DNA from: Pratylenchus scribneri
Lineage: Eukaryota; Nematoda; Chromadorea; Rhabditida; Pratylenchidae
Reading direction: 5' to 3'
Length of the DNA stretch: 64,000 bases
Assembly: GCA_030063045.1 (NCBI GenBank)
Contig: JAQSEB010000077.1
Span: 248,001-312,000, forward strand
Positions 41,701 through 55,500 of the stretch are shown piece by piece. The notes under the pieces are model-generated. The model worked only from the letters and a program-made list of their open reading frames with translations. It made no database searches and was not told the DNA's origin. Numbering within the stretch: the first letter of the stretch is position 1; every line of letters begins with the position of its first letter. The translations under genes and the position numbers were made by a program.

Positions 41701-44700
41701 ATGAATTCATAAAAATAATTTTAGGCAATTCATTTGTGATTTGCAGATAGACTGAATTTTAAATAATTAATTAATATCAAAAATTAGTCATTAAAAAATT
41801 AAAATGAATTCATTTGTGAGACGCCAAGAAATTCAAAAAATACATGCAAAATTTTTTAAATTTTATGAATTCATAAAAATAATTTTAGGCAATTCATTTG
41901 TGATTTGCAGATAGACTGAATATTAAATAATTAATTAATATCAAAATTAGTCATTAAAAAATTAAAATGAATTCATTTGTGAGACGCCAAAAAATTCAAA
42001 AAATACATGCAAAATTTTTTAAATTTTATGAATTCATAAAAATAATTTTAGGCAATTCATTTGTGATTTGCAGATAGACTGAATTTTAAATAATTAATCA
42101 ATAGTAAAATTGAGCCATTAAAAAATTAAAATGAATTCATTTGTGAGACGCCAAGAAATTCAAAATATTTTGGAAAATTTTATGAATTCATAAAAATAAT
42201 TTTAGGCAATTCATTTGTGATTTGCAGATAGTCGGAATTTTAAATAATTAATCAATAGTAAAATTGAGCCATTAAAAAATTAAAATGAATTCATTTGTGA
42301 GACGCCAAGAAATTCAAAATATTTTGGAAAATTTTATGAATTCATAAAAATAATTTTAGGCAATTCATTTGTGATTTGCAGATAGACTGAATTTTAAATA
42401 ATTAATTAATATCAAAAATTAGTCATTAAAAAATTAAAATGAATTCATTTGTGAGACGCCAAGAAATTCAAAATATTTTGGAAAATTTTATGAATTCATA
42501 AAAATAATTTTAGGCAATTCATTTGTGATTTGCAGATAGTCGGAATTTTAAATAATTAATTAATATCAAAAATTAGTCATTAAAAAATTAAAATGAATTC
42601 ATTTGTGAGACGCCAAGAAATTCAAAATATTTTGGAAAATTTTATGAATTCATAAAAATAATTTTAGGCAATTCATTTGTGATTTGCAGATAGTCGGAAT
42701 TTTAAATAATTAATCAATAGTAAAATTGAGCCATTAAAAAATTAAAATGAATTCATTTGTGAGACGCCAAGAAATTCAAAATATTTTGGAAAATTTTATG
42801 AATTCATAAAAATAATTTTAGGCAATTCATTTGTGATTTGCAGATAGACTGAATTTTAAATAATTAATTAATATCAAAAATTAGTCATTAAAAAATTAAA
42901 ATGAATTCATTTGTGAGACGCCAAGAAATTCAAAATATTTTGGAAAATTTTATGAATTCATAAAAATAATTTTAGGCAATTCATTTGTGATTTGCAGATA
43001 GACTGAATTTTAAATAATTAATTAATATCAAAAATTAGTCATTAAAAAATTAAAATGAATTCATTTGTGAGACGCCAAGAAATTCAAAATATTTTGGAAA
43101 ATTTTATGAATTCATAAAAATAATTTTAGGCAATTCATTTGTGATTTGCAGATAGTCGGAATTTTAAATAATTAATCAATAGTAAAATTGAGCCATTAAA
43201 AAATTAAAATGAATTCATTTGTGAGACGCCAAGAAATTCAAAATATTTTGGAAAATTTTATGAATTCATAAAAATAATTTTAGGCAATTCATTTGTGATT
43301 TGCAGATAGATTGAATATTAAATAATTAATTAATATCAAAATTAGTCATTAAAAAATTAAAATGAATTCATTTGTGAGACGCCAAAAAATTCAAAAAATA
43401 CATGCAAAATTTTTTAAATTTTATGAATTCATAAAAATAATTTTAGGCAATTCATTTGTGATTTGCAGATAGACTGAATTTTAAATAATTAATCAATAGT
43501 AAAATTGAGCCATTAAAAAATTAAAATGAATTCATTTGTGAGACGCCAAGAAATTCAAAATATTTTGGAAAATTTTATGAATTCATAAAAATAATTTTAG
43601 GCAATTCATTTGTGATTTGCAGATAGTCGGAATTTTAAATAATTAATCAATAGTAAAATTGAGCCATTAAAAAATTAAAATGAATTCATTTGTGAGACGC
43701 CAAGAAATTCAAAATATTTTGGAAAATTTTTTGAATTTATAAAAATAATTTTAGGCAATTCATTTGTGATTTGCAGATAGACTGAATATTAAATAATTAA
43801 TTAATATCAAAAATTAGTCATTAAAAAATTAAAATGAATTCATTTGTGAGACGCCAAGAAATTCAAAAAAATTCAGGTAAAATTTTTAAAATTTTATGAA
43901 TTTATATAAATAATTTTAGGCAATTCATTTGTGATTTGCAGATAGTCGGAATTTTAAATAATTAATCAATAGTAAAATTGAAGCATTAAAAAATTAAAAT
44001 GAATTCATTTGTGAGACGCCAAGAAATTCAAAAAAATTCAGGAAAAATTTTAAAATTTTTTTGAATTTATAAAAATAATTTTAGGCAATTCATTTGTGAT
44101 TTGCAGATAGTCGGAATTTTAAATAATTAATCAATAGTAAAATTGAGCCATTAAAAAATTAAAATGAATTCATTTGTGAGACGCCAAGAAATTCAAAATA
44201 TTTTGGAAAATTTTATGAATTCATAAAAATAATTTTAGGCAATTCATTTGTGATTTGCAGATAGACTGAATTTTAAATAATTAATTAATATCAAAAATTA
44301 GTCATTAAAAAATTAAAATGAATTCATTTGTGAGACGCCAAGAAATTCAAAATATTTTGGAAAATTTTATGAATTCATAAAAATAATTTTAGGCAATTCA
44401 TTTGTGATTTGCAGATAGTCGGAATTTTAAATAATTAATCAATAGTAAAATTGAGCCATTAAAAAATTAAAATGAATTCATTTGTGAGACGCCAAGAAAT
44501 TCAAAATATTTTGGAAAATTTTATGAATTCATAAAAATAATTTTAGGCAATTCATTTGTGATTTGCAGATAGACTGAATTTTAAATAATTAATTAATATC
44601 AAAAATTAGTCATTAAAAAATTAAAATGAATTCATTTGTGAGACGCCAAGAAATTCAAAAAAATTCAGGTAAAATTTTTAAAATTTTATGAATTTATATA

Positions 44701-45470
44701 AATAATTTTAGGCAATTCATTTGTGATTTGCAGATAGTCGGAATTTTAAATAATTAATCAATAGTAAAATTGAGCCATTAAAAAATTAAAATGAATTCAT
44801 TTGTGAGACGCCAAGAAATTCAAAATATTTTGGAAAATTTTATGAATTCATAAAAATAATTTTAGGCAATTCATTTGTGATTTGCAGATAGACTGAATTT
44901 TAAATAATTAATTAATATCAAAAATTAGTCATTAAAAAATTAAAATGAATTCATTTGTGAGACACCAAGAAATTCAAAAAATACATGCAAAATTTTTTAA
45001 ATTTTATGAATTCATAAAAATAATTTTAGGCAATTCATTTGTGATTTGCAGATAGACTGCATATTAAATAATTAATTAATATCAAAAATTAGTCATTAAA
45101 AAATTAAAATGAATTCATTTGTGAGACGCCAAGAAATTCAAAAAAATTCAGGAAAAATTTTTAAAATTTAATGAATTCATAAAAATAATTTTAGGCAATT
45201 CATTTGTGATTTGCAGATAGACTGAATTTTAAATAATTAATTAATATCAAAAATTAGTCATTAAAAAATTAAAATGAATTCATTTGTGAGACGCCAAGAA
45301 ATTCAAAAAATACATGCAAAATTTTTTAAATTTTATGAATTCATAAAAATAATTTTAGGCAATTCATTTGTGATTTGCAGATAGACTGAATATTAAATAA
45401 TTAATTAATATCAAAATTAGTCATTAAAAAATTAAAATGAATTCATTTGTGAGACGCCAAAAAATTCAAA
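38721..45470. repeat. Nested higher-order repeats marked by GACACC monomers
   Basis: GACACCAAG instead of GACGCCAAG occurs near 38721, 39870, 41492 and 44962 (spacings 1149, 1622 and 3470 bp). Each is followed by ACTGCATATTAAAT in the tail, and three of the four by an AAAATTTAATGAATTC unit. GACGCCAAAAAATTC, at about 40361, 41983 and 45453, repeats the 1622 and 3470 spacings. The 3470 interval contains an extra run of C monomers (about 42130-44940), consistent with an insertion or expansion inside an older copy. Confidence 0.7.
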
Positions 45471-46548
45471 AAATACATGCAAAATTTTTTAAATTTTATG
45501 AATTCATAAAAATAATTTTAGGCAATTCATTTGTGATTTGCAGATAGACTGAATTTTAAATAATTAATCAATAGTAAAATTGAGCCATTAAAAAATTAAA
45601 ATGAATTCATTTGTGAGACGCCAAGAAATTCAAAATATTTTGGAAAATTTTATGAATTCATAAAAATAATTTTAGGCAATTCATTTGTGATTTGCAGATA
45701 GTCGGAATTTTAAATAATTAATCAATAGTAAAATTGAGCCATTAAAAAATTAAAATGAATTCATTTGTGAGACGCCAAGAAATTCAAAATATTTTGGAAA
45801 ATTTTTTGAATTTATAAAAATAATTTTAGGCAATTCATTTGTGATTTGCAGATAGACTGAATATTAAATAATTAATTAATATCAAAAATTAGTCATTAAA
45901 AAATTAAAATGAATTCATTTGTGAGACGCCAAGAAATTCAAAAAAATTCAGGTAAAATTTTTAAAATTTTATGAATTTATATAAATAATTTTAGGCAATT
46001 CATTTGTGATTTGCAGATAGTCGGAATTTTAAATAATTAATCAATAGTAAAATTGAAGCATTAAAAAATTAAAATGAATTCATTTGTTAGACGCCAAGAA
46101 ATTCAAAAAAATTCAGGTAAAATTTTTAAAATTTTATGAATTTATATAAATAATTTTAGGCAATTCATTTGTGATTTGCAGATAGTCGGAATTTTAAATA
46201 ATTAATCAATAGTAAAATTGAGCCATTAAAAAATTAAAATGAATTCATTTGTGAGACGCCAAGAAATTCAAAATATTTTGGAAAATTTTATGAATTCATA
46301 AAAATAATTTTAGGCAATTCATTTGTGATTTGCAGATAGTCGGAATTTTAAATAATTAATCAATAGTAAAATTGAGCCATTAAAAAATTAAAATGAATTC
46401 ATTTGTGAGACGCCAAGAAATTCAAAATATTTTGGAAAATTTTATGAATTCATAAAAATAATTTTAGGCAATTCATTTGTGATTTGCAGATAGACTGCAT
46501 ATTAAATAATTAATCAATAGTAAAATTGAGCCATTAAAAAATTAAAAT

Positions 46549-49500
46549 GAATTCGTATGAATATTAAATAATTAATCAATAGTAAAATTGAGAAATTAAA
46601 AAATTAAAATGAATTCATTTGTGAGACGCCAAGAAATTCAATATATTTTGGAAAATTTTATGAATTCATAAAAATAATTTTAAGCATTTAATTTTAAATT
46701 TGCAGGGAGTCTGAATATAAAATAATTAATCAATAGTAAAATTGAGCAATTAAAAAATTAAAATGGATTCATTTGTGAGACGCCAAGAAATTCAAAATAT
46801 TTTGGAAAATTTTATGAATTCATAAAAATAATTTTAAGCATTTAATTTTAGATTTGCAGGGAGTCCGAATATAAAATAATTAATCAATAGTAAAATTGAG
46901 CAATTAAAAAATTAAAATGGATTCATTTTTGAGACGCCAAGAAATTCAAAAAATTTTGGAAAATTTTATGAATTCATAAAAATAATTTTAAGCATTTAAT
47001 TTTAGATTTGCAGATAGTATGAATATTAAATAATTAATCAATAGTAAAATTGAGCAATTAAAAAATTAAAATGGATTCATTTTTGAGACGCCAAGAAATT
47101 CAAAAAATTTTGGAAAATTTTATGAATTCATAAAAATAATTTTAAGCATTTAATTTTAGATTTGCAGATAGTATGAATATTAAATAATTAATCAATAGTA
47201 AAATTGAGCAATTAAAAAATTAAAATGGATTCATTTGTGAGACGCCAAGAAATTCAAAATATTTTGGAAAATTTTATGAATTCATAAAAATAATTTTAAG
47301 CATTTAATTTTAGATTTGCAGGGAGTCCGAATATAAAATAATTAATCAATATTAAAATTGAGCAATTAAAAAATTAAAATGGATTCATTTGTGAGACGCC
47401 AAGAAATTCAAAATATTTTGGAAAATTTTATGAATTCATAAAAATAATTTTAAGCATTTAATTTTAGATTTGCAGGGAGTCCGAATATAAAATAATTAAT
47501 CAATAGTAAAATTGAGCAATTAAAAAATTAAAATGGATTCATTTGAGAGACGCCAAGAAATTCAAAATATTTTGGAAAATTTTATGAATTCATAAAAATA
47601 ATTTTAAGCATTTAATTTTAGATTTGCAGTGAGTCCGAATATAAAATAATTAATCAATAGTAAAATTGAGCAATTAAAAAATTAAAATGGATTCATTTTT
47701 GAGACGCCAAGAAATTCAAAATATTTTGGAAAATTTTATGAATTCATAAAAATAATTTTAAGCATTTAATTTTAGATTTGCAGGGAGTCCGAATATAAAA
47801 TAATTAATCAATAGTAAAATTGAGCAATTAAAAAATTAAAATGGATTCATTTGTGAGACGCCAAGAAATTCAAAATATTTTGGAAAATTTTATGAATTCA
47901 TAAAAATAATTTTAAGCATTTAATTTTAGATTTGCAGGGAGTCCGAATATAAAATAATTAATCAATAGTAAAATTGAGCAATTAAAAAATTAAAATGGAT
48001 TCATTTGTGAGACGCCAAGAAATTCAAAATATTTTGGAAAATTTTATGAATTCATAAAAATAATTTTAAGCATTTAATTTTAGATTTGCAGTGAGTCCGA
48101 ATATAAAATAATTAATCAATAGTAAAATTGAGCCATTAAAAAATTAAAATGAATTCATTTGTTAGACGCCAAGAAGTTCAAAAAAATTCAGGTAAAATTT
48201 TTAAAATTTTATGAATTTATATAAATAATTTTAGGCAATTCATTTGTGATTTGCAGATAGACTGAATTTTAAATAATTAATCAATAGTAAAATTGAGCCA
48301 TTAAAAAATTAAAATGAATTCATTTGTGAGACGCCAAGAAATTCAAAATATTTTGGAAAATTTTATGAATTTATAAAAATAATTTTAGGCAATTCATTTG
48401 TGATTTGCAGATAGTCGGAATTTTAAATAATTAATCAATAGTAAAATTGAGCCATTAAAAAATTAAAATGAATTCATTTGTTAGACGCCAAGAAATTCAA
48501 AAAAATTCAGGTAAAATTTTTAAAATTTTATGAATTTATATAAATAATTTTAGGCAATTCATTTGTGATTTGCAGATAGACTGAATTTTAAATAATTAAT
48601 CAATAGTAAAATTGAGCCATTAAAAAATTAAAATGAATTCATTTGTTAGACGCCAAGAAATTCAAAATATTTTGGAAAATTTTATGAATTTATAAAAATA
48701 ATTTTAGGCAATTCATTTGTGATTTGCAGATAGTCGGAATTTTAAATAATTAATCAATAGTAAAATTGAGCCATTAAAAAATTAAAATGAATTCATTTGT
48801 TAGACGCCAAGAAATTCAAAAAAATTCAGGTAAAATTTTTAAAATTTTATGAATTTATATAAATAATTTTAGGCAATTCATTTGTGATTTGCAGATAGAC
48901 TGAATTTTAAATAATTAATCAATAGTAAAATTGAGCCATTAAAAAATTAAAATGAATTCATTTGTTAGACGCCAAGAAATTCAAAAAAATTCAGGTAAAA
49001 TTTTTAAAATTTTATGAATTTATATAAATAATTTTAGGCAATTCATTTGTGATTTGCAGATAGACTGAATTTTAAATAATTAATCAATAGTAAAATTGAG
49101 CCATTAAAAAATTAAAATGAATTCATTTGTGAGACGCCAAGAAATTCAAAATATTTTGGAAAATTTTATGAATTTATAAAAATAATTTTAGGCAATTCAT
49201 TTGTGATTTGCAGATAGTCGGAATTTTAAATAATTAATCAATAGTAAAATTGAGCAATTAAAAAATTAAAATGGATTCATTTGTGAGACGCCAAGAAATT
49301 CAAAATATTTTGGAAAATTTTATGAATTCATAAAAATAATTTTAAGCATTTAATTTTAGATTTGCAGGGAGTCCGAATATAAAATAATTAATCAATAGTA
49401 AAATTGAGCAATTAAAAAATTAAAATGGATTCATTTTTGAGACGCCAAGAAATTCAAAAAATTTTGGAAAATTTTATGAATTCATAAAAATAATTTTAAG

Positions 49501-52500
49501 CATTTAATTTTAGATATGCAGATAGTATGAATATTAAATAATTAATCAATAGTAAAATTGAGCAATTAAAAAATTAAAATGGATTCATTTTTGAGACGCC
49601 AAGAAATTCAAAAAATTTTGGAAAATTTTATGAATTCATAAAAATAATTTTAAGCATTTAATTTTAGATTTGCAGATAGTATGAATATTAAATAATTAAT
49701 CAATAGTAAAATTGAGCAATTAAAAAATTAAAATGGATTCATTTGTGAGACGCCAAGAAATTCAAAATATTTTGGAAAATTTTATGAATTCATAAAAATA
49801 ATTTTAAGCATTTAATTTTAGATTTGCAGGGAGTCCGAATATAAAATAATTAATCAATAGTAAAATTGAGCCATTAAAAAATTAAAATGAATTCATTTGT
49901 GAGACGCCAAGAAATTCAAAATATTTTGGAAAATTTTATGAATTCATAAAAATAATTTTAAGCATTTAATTTTAGATTTGCAGATAGTATGAATATTAAA
50001 TAATTAATCAATAGTAAAATTGAGCAATTAAAAATTAAAATGGATTCATTTTTGAGACGCCAAGAAATTCAAAAAATTTTGGAAAATTTTATGAATTTAT
50101 AAAAATAATTTTAAGCATTTAATTTTAGATTTGCAGTGAGTCCGAATATAAAATAATTAATCAATAGTAAAATTGAGCAATTAAAAAATTAAAATGGATT
50201 CATTTTTGAGACGCCAAGAAATTCAAAATATTTTGGAAAATTTTATGAATTTATAAAAATAATTTTTAGCATTTAATTTTAGATTTGCAGTGAGTCCGAA
50301 TATAAAATAATTAATCAATAGTAAAATTGAGCAATTAAAAAATTAAAATGGATTCATTTTTGAGACGCCAAGAAATTCAAAAAATTTTGGAAAATTTTAT
50401 GAATTTATAAAAATAATTTTAGGCAATTCATTTGTGATTTGCAGATAGTCGGAATTTTAAATAATTAATCAATAGTAAAATTGAGCCATTAAAAAATTAA
50501 AATGAATTCATTTGTTAGACGCCAAGAAATTCAAAAAAATTCAGGTAAAATTTTTAAAATTTTATGAATTTATATAAATAATTTTAGGCAATTCATTTGT
50601 GATTTGCAGATAGACTGAATTTTAAATAATTAATCAATAGTAAAATTGAGCCATTAAAAAATTAAAATGAATTCATTTGTGAGACGCCAAGAAATTCAAA
50701 ATATTTTGGAAAATTTTATGAATTTATAAAAATAATTTTTAGCATTTAATTTTAGATTTGCAGTGAGTCCGAATATAAAATAATTAATCAATAGTAAAAT
50801 TGAGCCATTAAAAAATTAAAATGAATTCATTTGTGAGACGCCAAGAAATTCAAAATATTTTGGAAAATTTTATGAATTTATAAAAATAATTTTAAGCATT
50901 TAATTTTAGATTTGCAGTGAGTCCGAATATAAAATAATTAATCAATAGTAAAATTGAGCCATTAAAAAATTAAAATGAATTCATTTGTGAGACGCCAAGA
51001 AATTCAAAATATTTTGGAAAATTTTATGAATTTATAAAAATAATTTTAAGCATTTAATTTTAGATTTGCAGGGAGTCCGAATATAAAATAATTAATCAAT
51101 AGTAAAATTGAGCCATTAAAAAATTAAAATGAATTCATTTGTGAGACGCCAAGAAATTCAAAATATTTTGGAAAATTTTATGAATTTATAAAAATAATTT
51201 TTAGCATTTAATTTTAGATTTGCAGTGAGTCCGAATATAAAATAATTAATCAATAGTAAAATTGAGCAATTAAAAAATTAAAATGGATTCATTTGTGAGA
51301 CGCCAAGAAATTCAAAATATTTTGGAAAATTTTATGAATTTATAAAAATAATTTTAAGCATTTAATTTTAGATTTGCAGGGAGTCCGAATATAAAATAAT
51401 TAATCAATAGTAAAATTGAGCAATTAAAAAATTAAAATGGATTCATTTTTGAGACGCCAAGAAATTCAAAATATTTTGGAAAATTTTATGAATTTATAAA
51501 AATAATTTTAAGCATTTAATTTTAGATTTGCAGGGAGTCCGAATATAAAATAATTAATCAATAGTAAAATTGAGCCATTAAAAAATTAAAATGAATTCAT
51601 TATTGAGACGCCAAGAAATTCAAAAAATTTTGGAAAATTTTATGAATTCATAAAAATAATTTTAAGCATTTAATTTTAGATTTGCAGATAGTATGAATAT
51701 TAAATAATTAATCAATAGTAAAATTGAGCAATTAAAAATTAAAATGGATTCATTTTTGAGACGCCAAGAAATTCAAAAAATTTTGGAAAATTTTATGAAT
51801 TTATAAAAATAATTTTAAGCATTTAATTTTAGATTTGCAGGGAGTCCGAATATAAAATAATTAATCAATAGTAAAATTGAGCAATTAAAAAATTAAAATG
51901 GATTCATTTTTGAGACGCCAAGAAATTCAAAATATTTTGGAAAATTTTATGAATTTATAAAAATAATTTTTAGCATTTAATTTTAGATTTGCAGTGAGTC
52001 CGAATATAAAATAATTAATCAATAGTAAAATTGAGCAATTAAAAAATTAAAATGGATTCATTTTTGAGACGCCAAGAAATTCAAAAAATTTTGGAAAATT
52101 TTATGAATTTATAAAAATAATTTTAAGCATTTAATTTTAGATTTGCAGATAGTATGAATATTAAATAATTAATCAATAGTAAAATTGAGCAATTAAAAAA
52201 TTAAAATGGATTCATTTGTGAGACGCCAAGAAATTCAATATATTTTGGAAAATTTTTAAAAATCTTATGAATTCTTAAAAATAATTTTAAGCATTTCATA
52301 TTAGATTTGCTGATAGTATGAATATTAAATAATTAATCAATAGTAAAATTGAGCAATTAAAAAATTAAAATGAATTCATTTGTGAGACGCCAAGAAATTC
52401 AATATATTTTGGAAAATTTTATGAATTCATAAAAATAATTTTAAGCATTTAATTTTAAATTTGCAGGGAGTCCGAATATAAAATAATTAATCAATAGTAA

Positions 52501-55500
52501 AATTGAGCAATTAAAAAATTAAAATGGATTCATTTGTGAGACGCCAAGAAATTCAAAATATTTTGGAAAATTTTATGAATTCATAAAAATAATTTTAAGC
52601 ATTTAATTTTAAATTTGCAGGGAGTCCGAATATAAAATAATTAATCAATAGTAAAATTGAGCAATTAAAAAATTAAAATGAATTCATTTGTGAGACGCCA
52701 AGAAATTCAATATATTTTGGAAAATTTTATGAATTCATAAAAATAATTTTAAGCATTTAATTTTAAATTTGCAGGGAGTCCGAATATAAAATAATTAATC
52801 AATAGTAAAATTGAGCAATTAAAAAATTAAAATGAATTCATTTGTGAGACGCCAAGAAATTCAATATATTTTGGAAAATTTTATGAATTCATAAAAATAA
52901 TTTTAAGCATTTAATTTTAAATTTGCAGGGAGTCCGAATATAAAATAATTAATCAATAGTAAAATTGAGCAATTAAAAAATTAAAATGGATTCATTTGTG
53001 AGACGCCAAGAAATTCAAAATATTTTGGAAAATTTTATGAATTCATAAAAATAATTTTAAGCATTTAATTTTAAATTTGCAGGGAGTCCGAATATAAAAT
53101 AATTAATCAATAGTAAAATTGAGCAATTAAAAAATTAAAATGGATTCATTTGTGAGACGCCAAGAAATTCAATATATTTTGGAAAATTTTATGAATTCAT
53201 AAAAATAATTTTAAGCATTTAATTTTAAATTTGCAGGGAGTCCGAATATAAAATAATTAATCAATAGTAAAATTGAGCAATTAAAAAATTAAAATGAATT
53301 CATTTGTGAGACGCCAAGAAATTCAATATATTTTGGAAAATTTTATGAATTCATAAAAATAATTTTAAGCATTTAATTTTAGATTTGCAGATAGTATGAA
53401 TATTAAATAATTAATCAATAGTAAAATTGAGCAATTAAAAAATTAAAATGGATTCATTTGTGAGACGCCAAGAAATTCAATATATTTTGGAAAATTTTTA
53501 AAAATCTTATGAATTCTTAAAAATAATTTTAAGCATTTCATATTAGATTTGCTGATAGTATGAATATTAAATAATTAATCAATAGTAAAATTGAGCAATT
53601 AAAAAATTAAAATGAATTCATTTGTGAGACGCCAAGAAATTCAATATATTTTGGAAAATTTTATGAATTTATAAAAATAATTTTAAGCATTTAATTTTAG
53701 ATTTGCAGATAGTATGAATATTAAATAATTAATCAATAGTAAAATTGAGCAATTAAAAAATTAAAATGGATTCATTTGTGAGACGCCAAGAAATTCAATA
53801 TATTTTGGAAAATTTTTAAAAATCTTATGAATTCTTAAAAATAATTTTAAGCATTTCATATTAGATTTGCTGATAGTATGAATATTAAATAATTAATCAA
53901 TAGTAAAATTGAGCAATTAAAAAATTAAAATGAATTCATTTGTGAGACGCCAAGAAATTCAATATATTTTGGAAAATTTTATGAATTCATAAAAATAATT
54001 TTAAGCATTTAATTTTAAATTTGCAGGGAGTCCGAATATAAAATAATTAATCAATAGTAAAATTGAGCAATTAAAAAATTAAAATGGATTCATTTGTGAG
54101 ACGCCAAGAAATTCAAAATATTTTGGAAAATTTTATGAATTCATAAAAATAATTTTAAGCATTTAATTTTAAATTTGCAGGGAGTCCGAATATAAAATAA
54201 TTAATCAATAGTAAAATTGAGCAATTAAAAAATTAAAATGGATTCATTTGTGAGACGCCAAGAAATTCAATATATTTTGGAAAATTTTATGAATTCATAA
54301 AAATAATTTTAAGCATTTAATTTTAAATTTGCAGGGAGTCCGAATATAAAATAATTAATCAATAGTAAAATTGAGCAATTAAAAAATTAAAATGAATTCA
54401 TTTGTGAGACGCCAAGAAATTCAATATATTTTGGAAAATTTTATGAATTCATAAAAATAATTTTAAGCATTTAATTTTAAATTTGCAGGGAGTCCGAATA
54501 TAAAATAATTAATCAATAGTAAAATTGAGCAATTAAAAAATTAAAATGGATTCATTTGTGAGACGCCAAGAAATTCAAAATATTTTGGAAAATTTTATGA
54601 ATTCATAAAAATAATTTTAAGCATTTAATTTTAAATTTGCAGGGAGTCCGAATATAAAATAATTAATCAATAGTAAAATTGAGCAATTAAAAAATTAAAA
54701 TGGATTCATTTGTGAGACGCCAAGAAATTCAAAATATTTTGGAAAATTTTATGAATTCATAAAAATAATTTTAAGCATTTAATTTTAGATTTGCAGGGAG
54801 TCCGAATATAAAATAATTAATCAATAGTAAAATTGAGCAATTAAAAAATTAAAATGGATTCATTTTTGAGACGCCAAGAAATTCAAAAAATTTTGGAAAA
54901 TTTTATGAATTCATAAAAATAATTTTAAGCATTTAATTTTAGATTTGCAGATAGTATGAATATTAAATAATTAATCAATAGTAAAATTGAGCAATTAAAA
55001 AATTAAAATGGATTCATTTTTGAGACGCCAAGAAATTCAAAAAATTTTGGAAAATTTTATGAATTCATAAAAATAATTTTAAGCATTTAATTTTAGATTT
55101 GCAGGGAGTCCGAATATAAAATAATTAATCAATAGTAAAATTGAGCAATTAAAAAATTAAAATGGATTCATTTGTGAGACGCCAAGAAATTCAAAATATT
55201 TTGGAAAATTTTATGAATTCATAAAAATAATTTTAAGCATTTAATTTTAGATTTGCAGTGAGTCCGAATATAAAATAATTAATCAATAGTAAAATTGAGC
55301 AATTAAAAAATTAAAATGAATTCATTATTGAGACGCCAAGAAATTCAAAAAATTTTGGAAAATTTTATGAATTCATAAAAATAATTTTAAGCATTTAATT
55401 TTAGATTTGCAGATAGTATGAATATTAAATAATTAATCAATAGTAAAATTGAGCAATTAAAAAATTAAAATGGATTCATTTTTGAGACGCCAAGAAATTC

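Larger units (their letters stand above)
18842..46548. repeat. Satellite domain 2: interleaved B, A and shorter C monomers
   Basis: From 18842 the B variant dominates. From about 20160 the C variant appears: ATATTTTGGAAAATTTTATG in the variable segment, a TAGTCGGAATTTTAAA block, and a tail with AATCAATAGTAAAATTGAGCC. A C monomer is about 154 bp (AGACGCC at 20172 and 20326). The first half and tail segregate partly independently, for example C front with B tail, so many monomers are recombinants between subfamilies. Between about 29 and 35 kb almost all units are B-type of 165 bp, differing mainly at TTTTAGGC versus TTCTAGGC and TTCATAAAA versus TTTTTATAAA. Confidence 0.8.
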
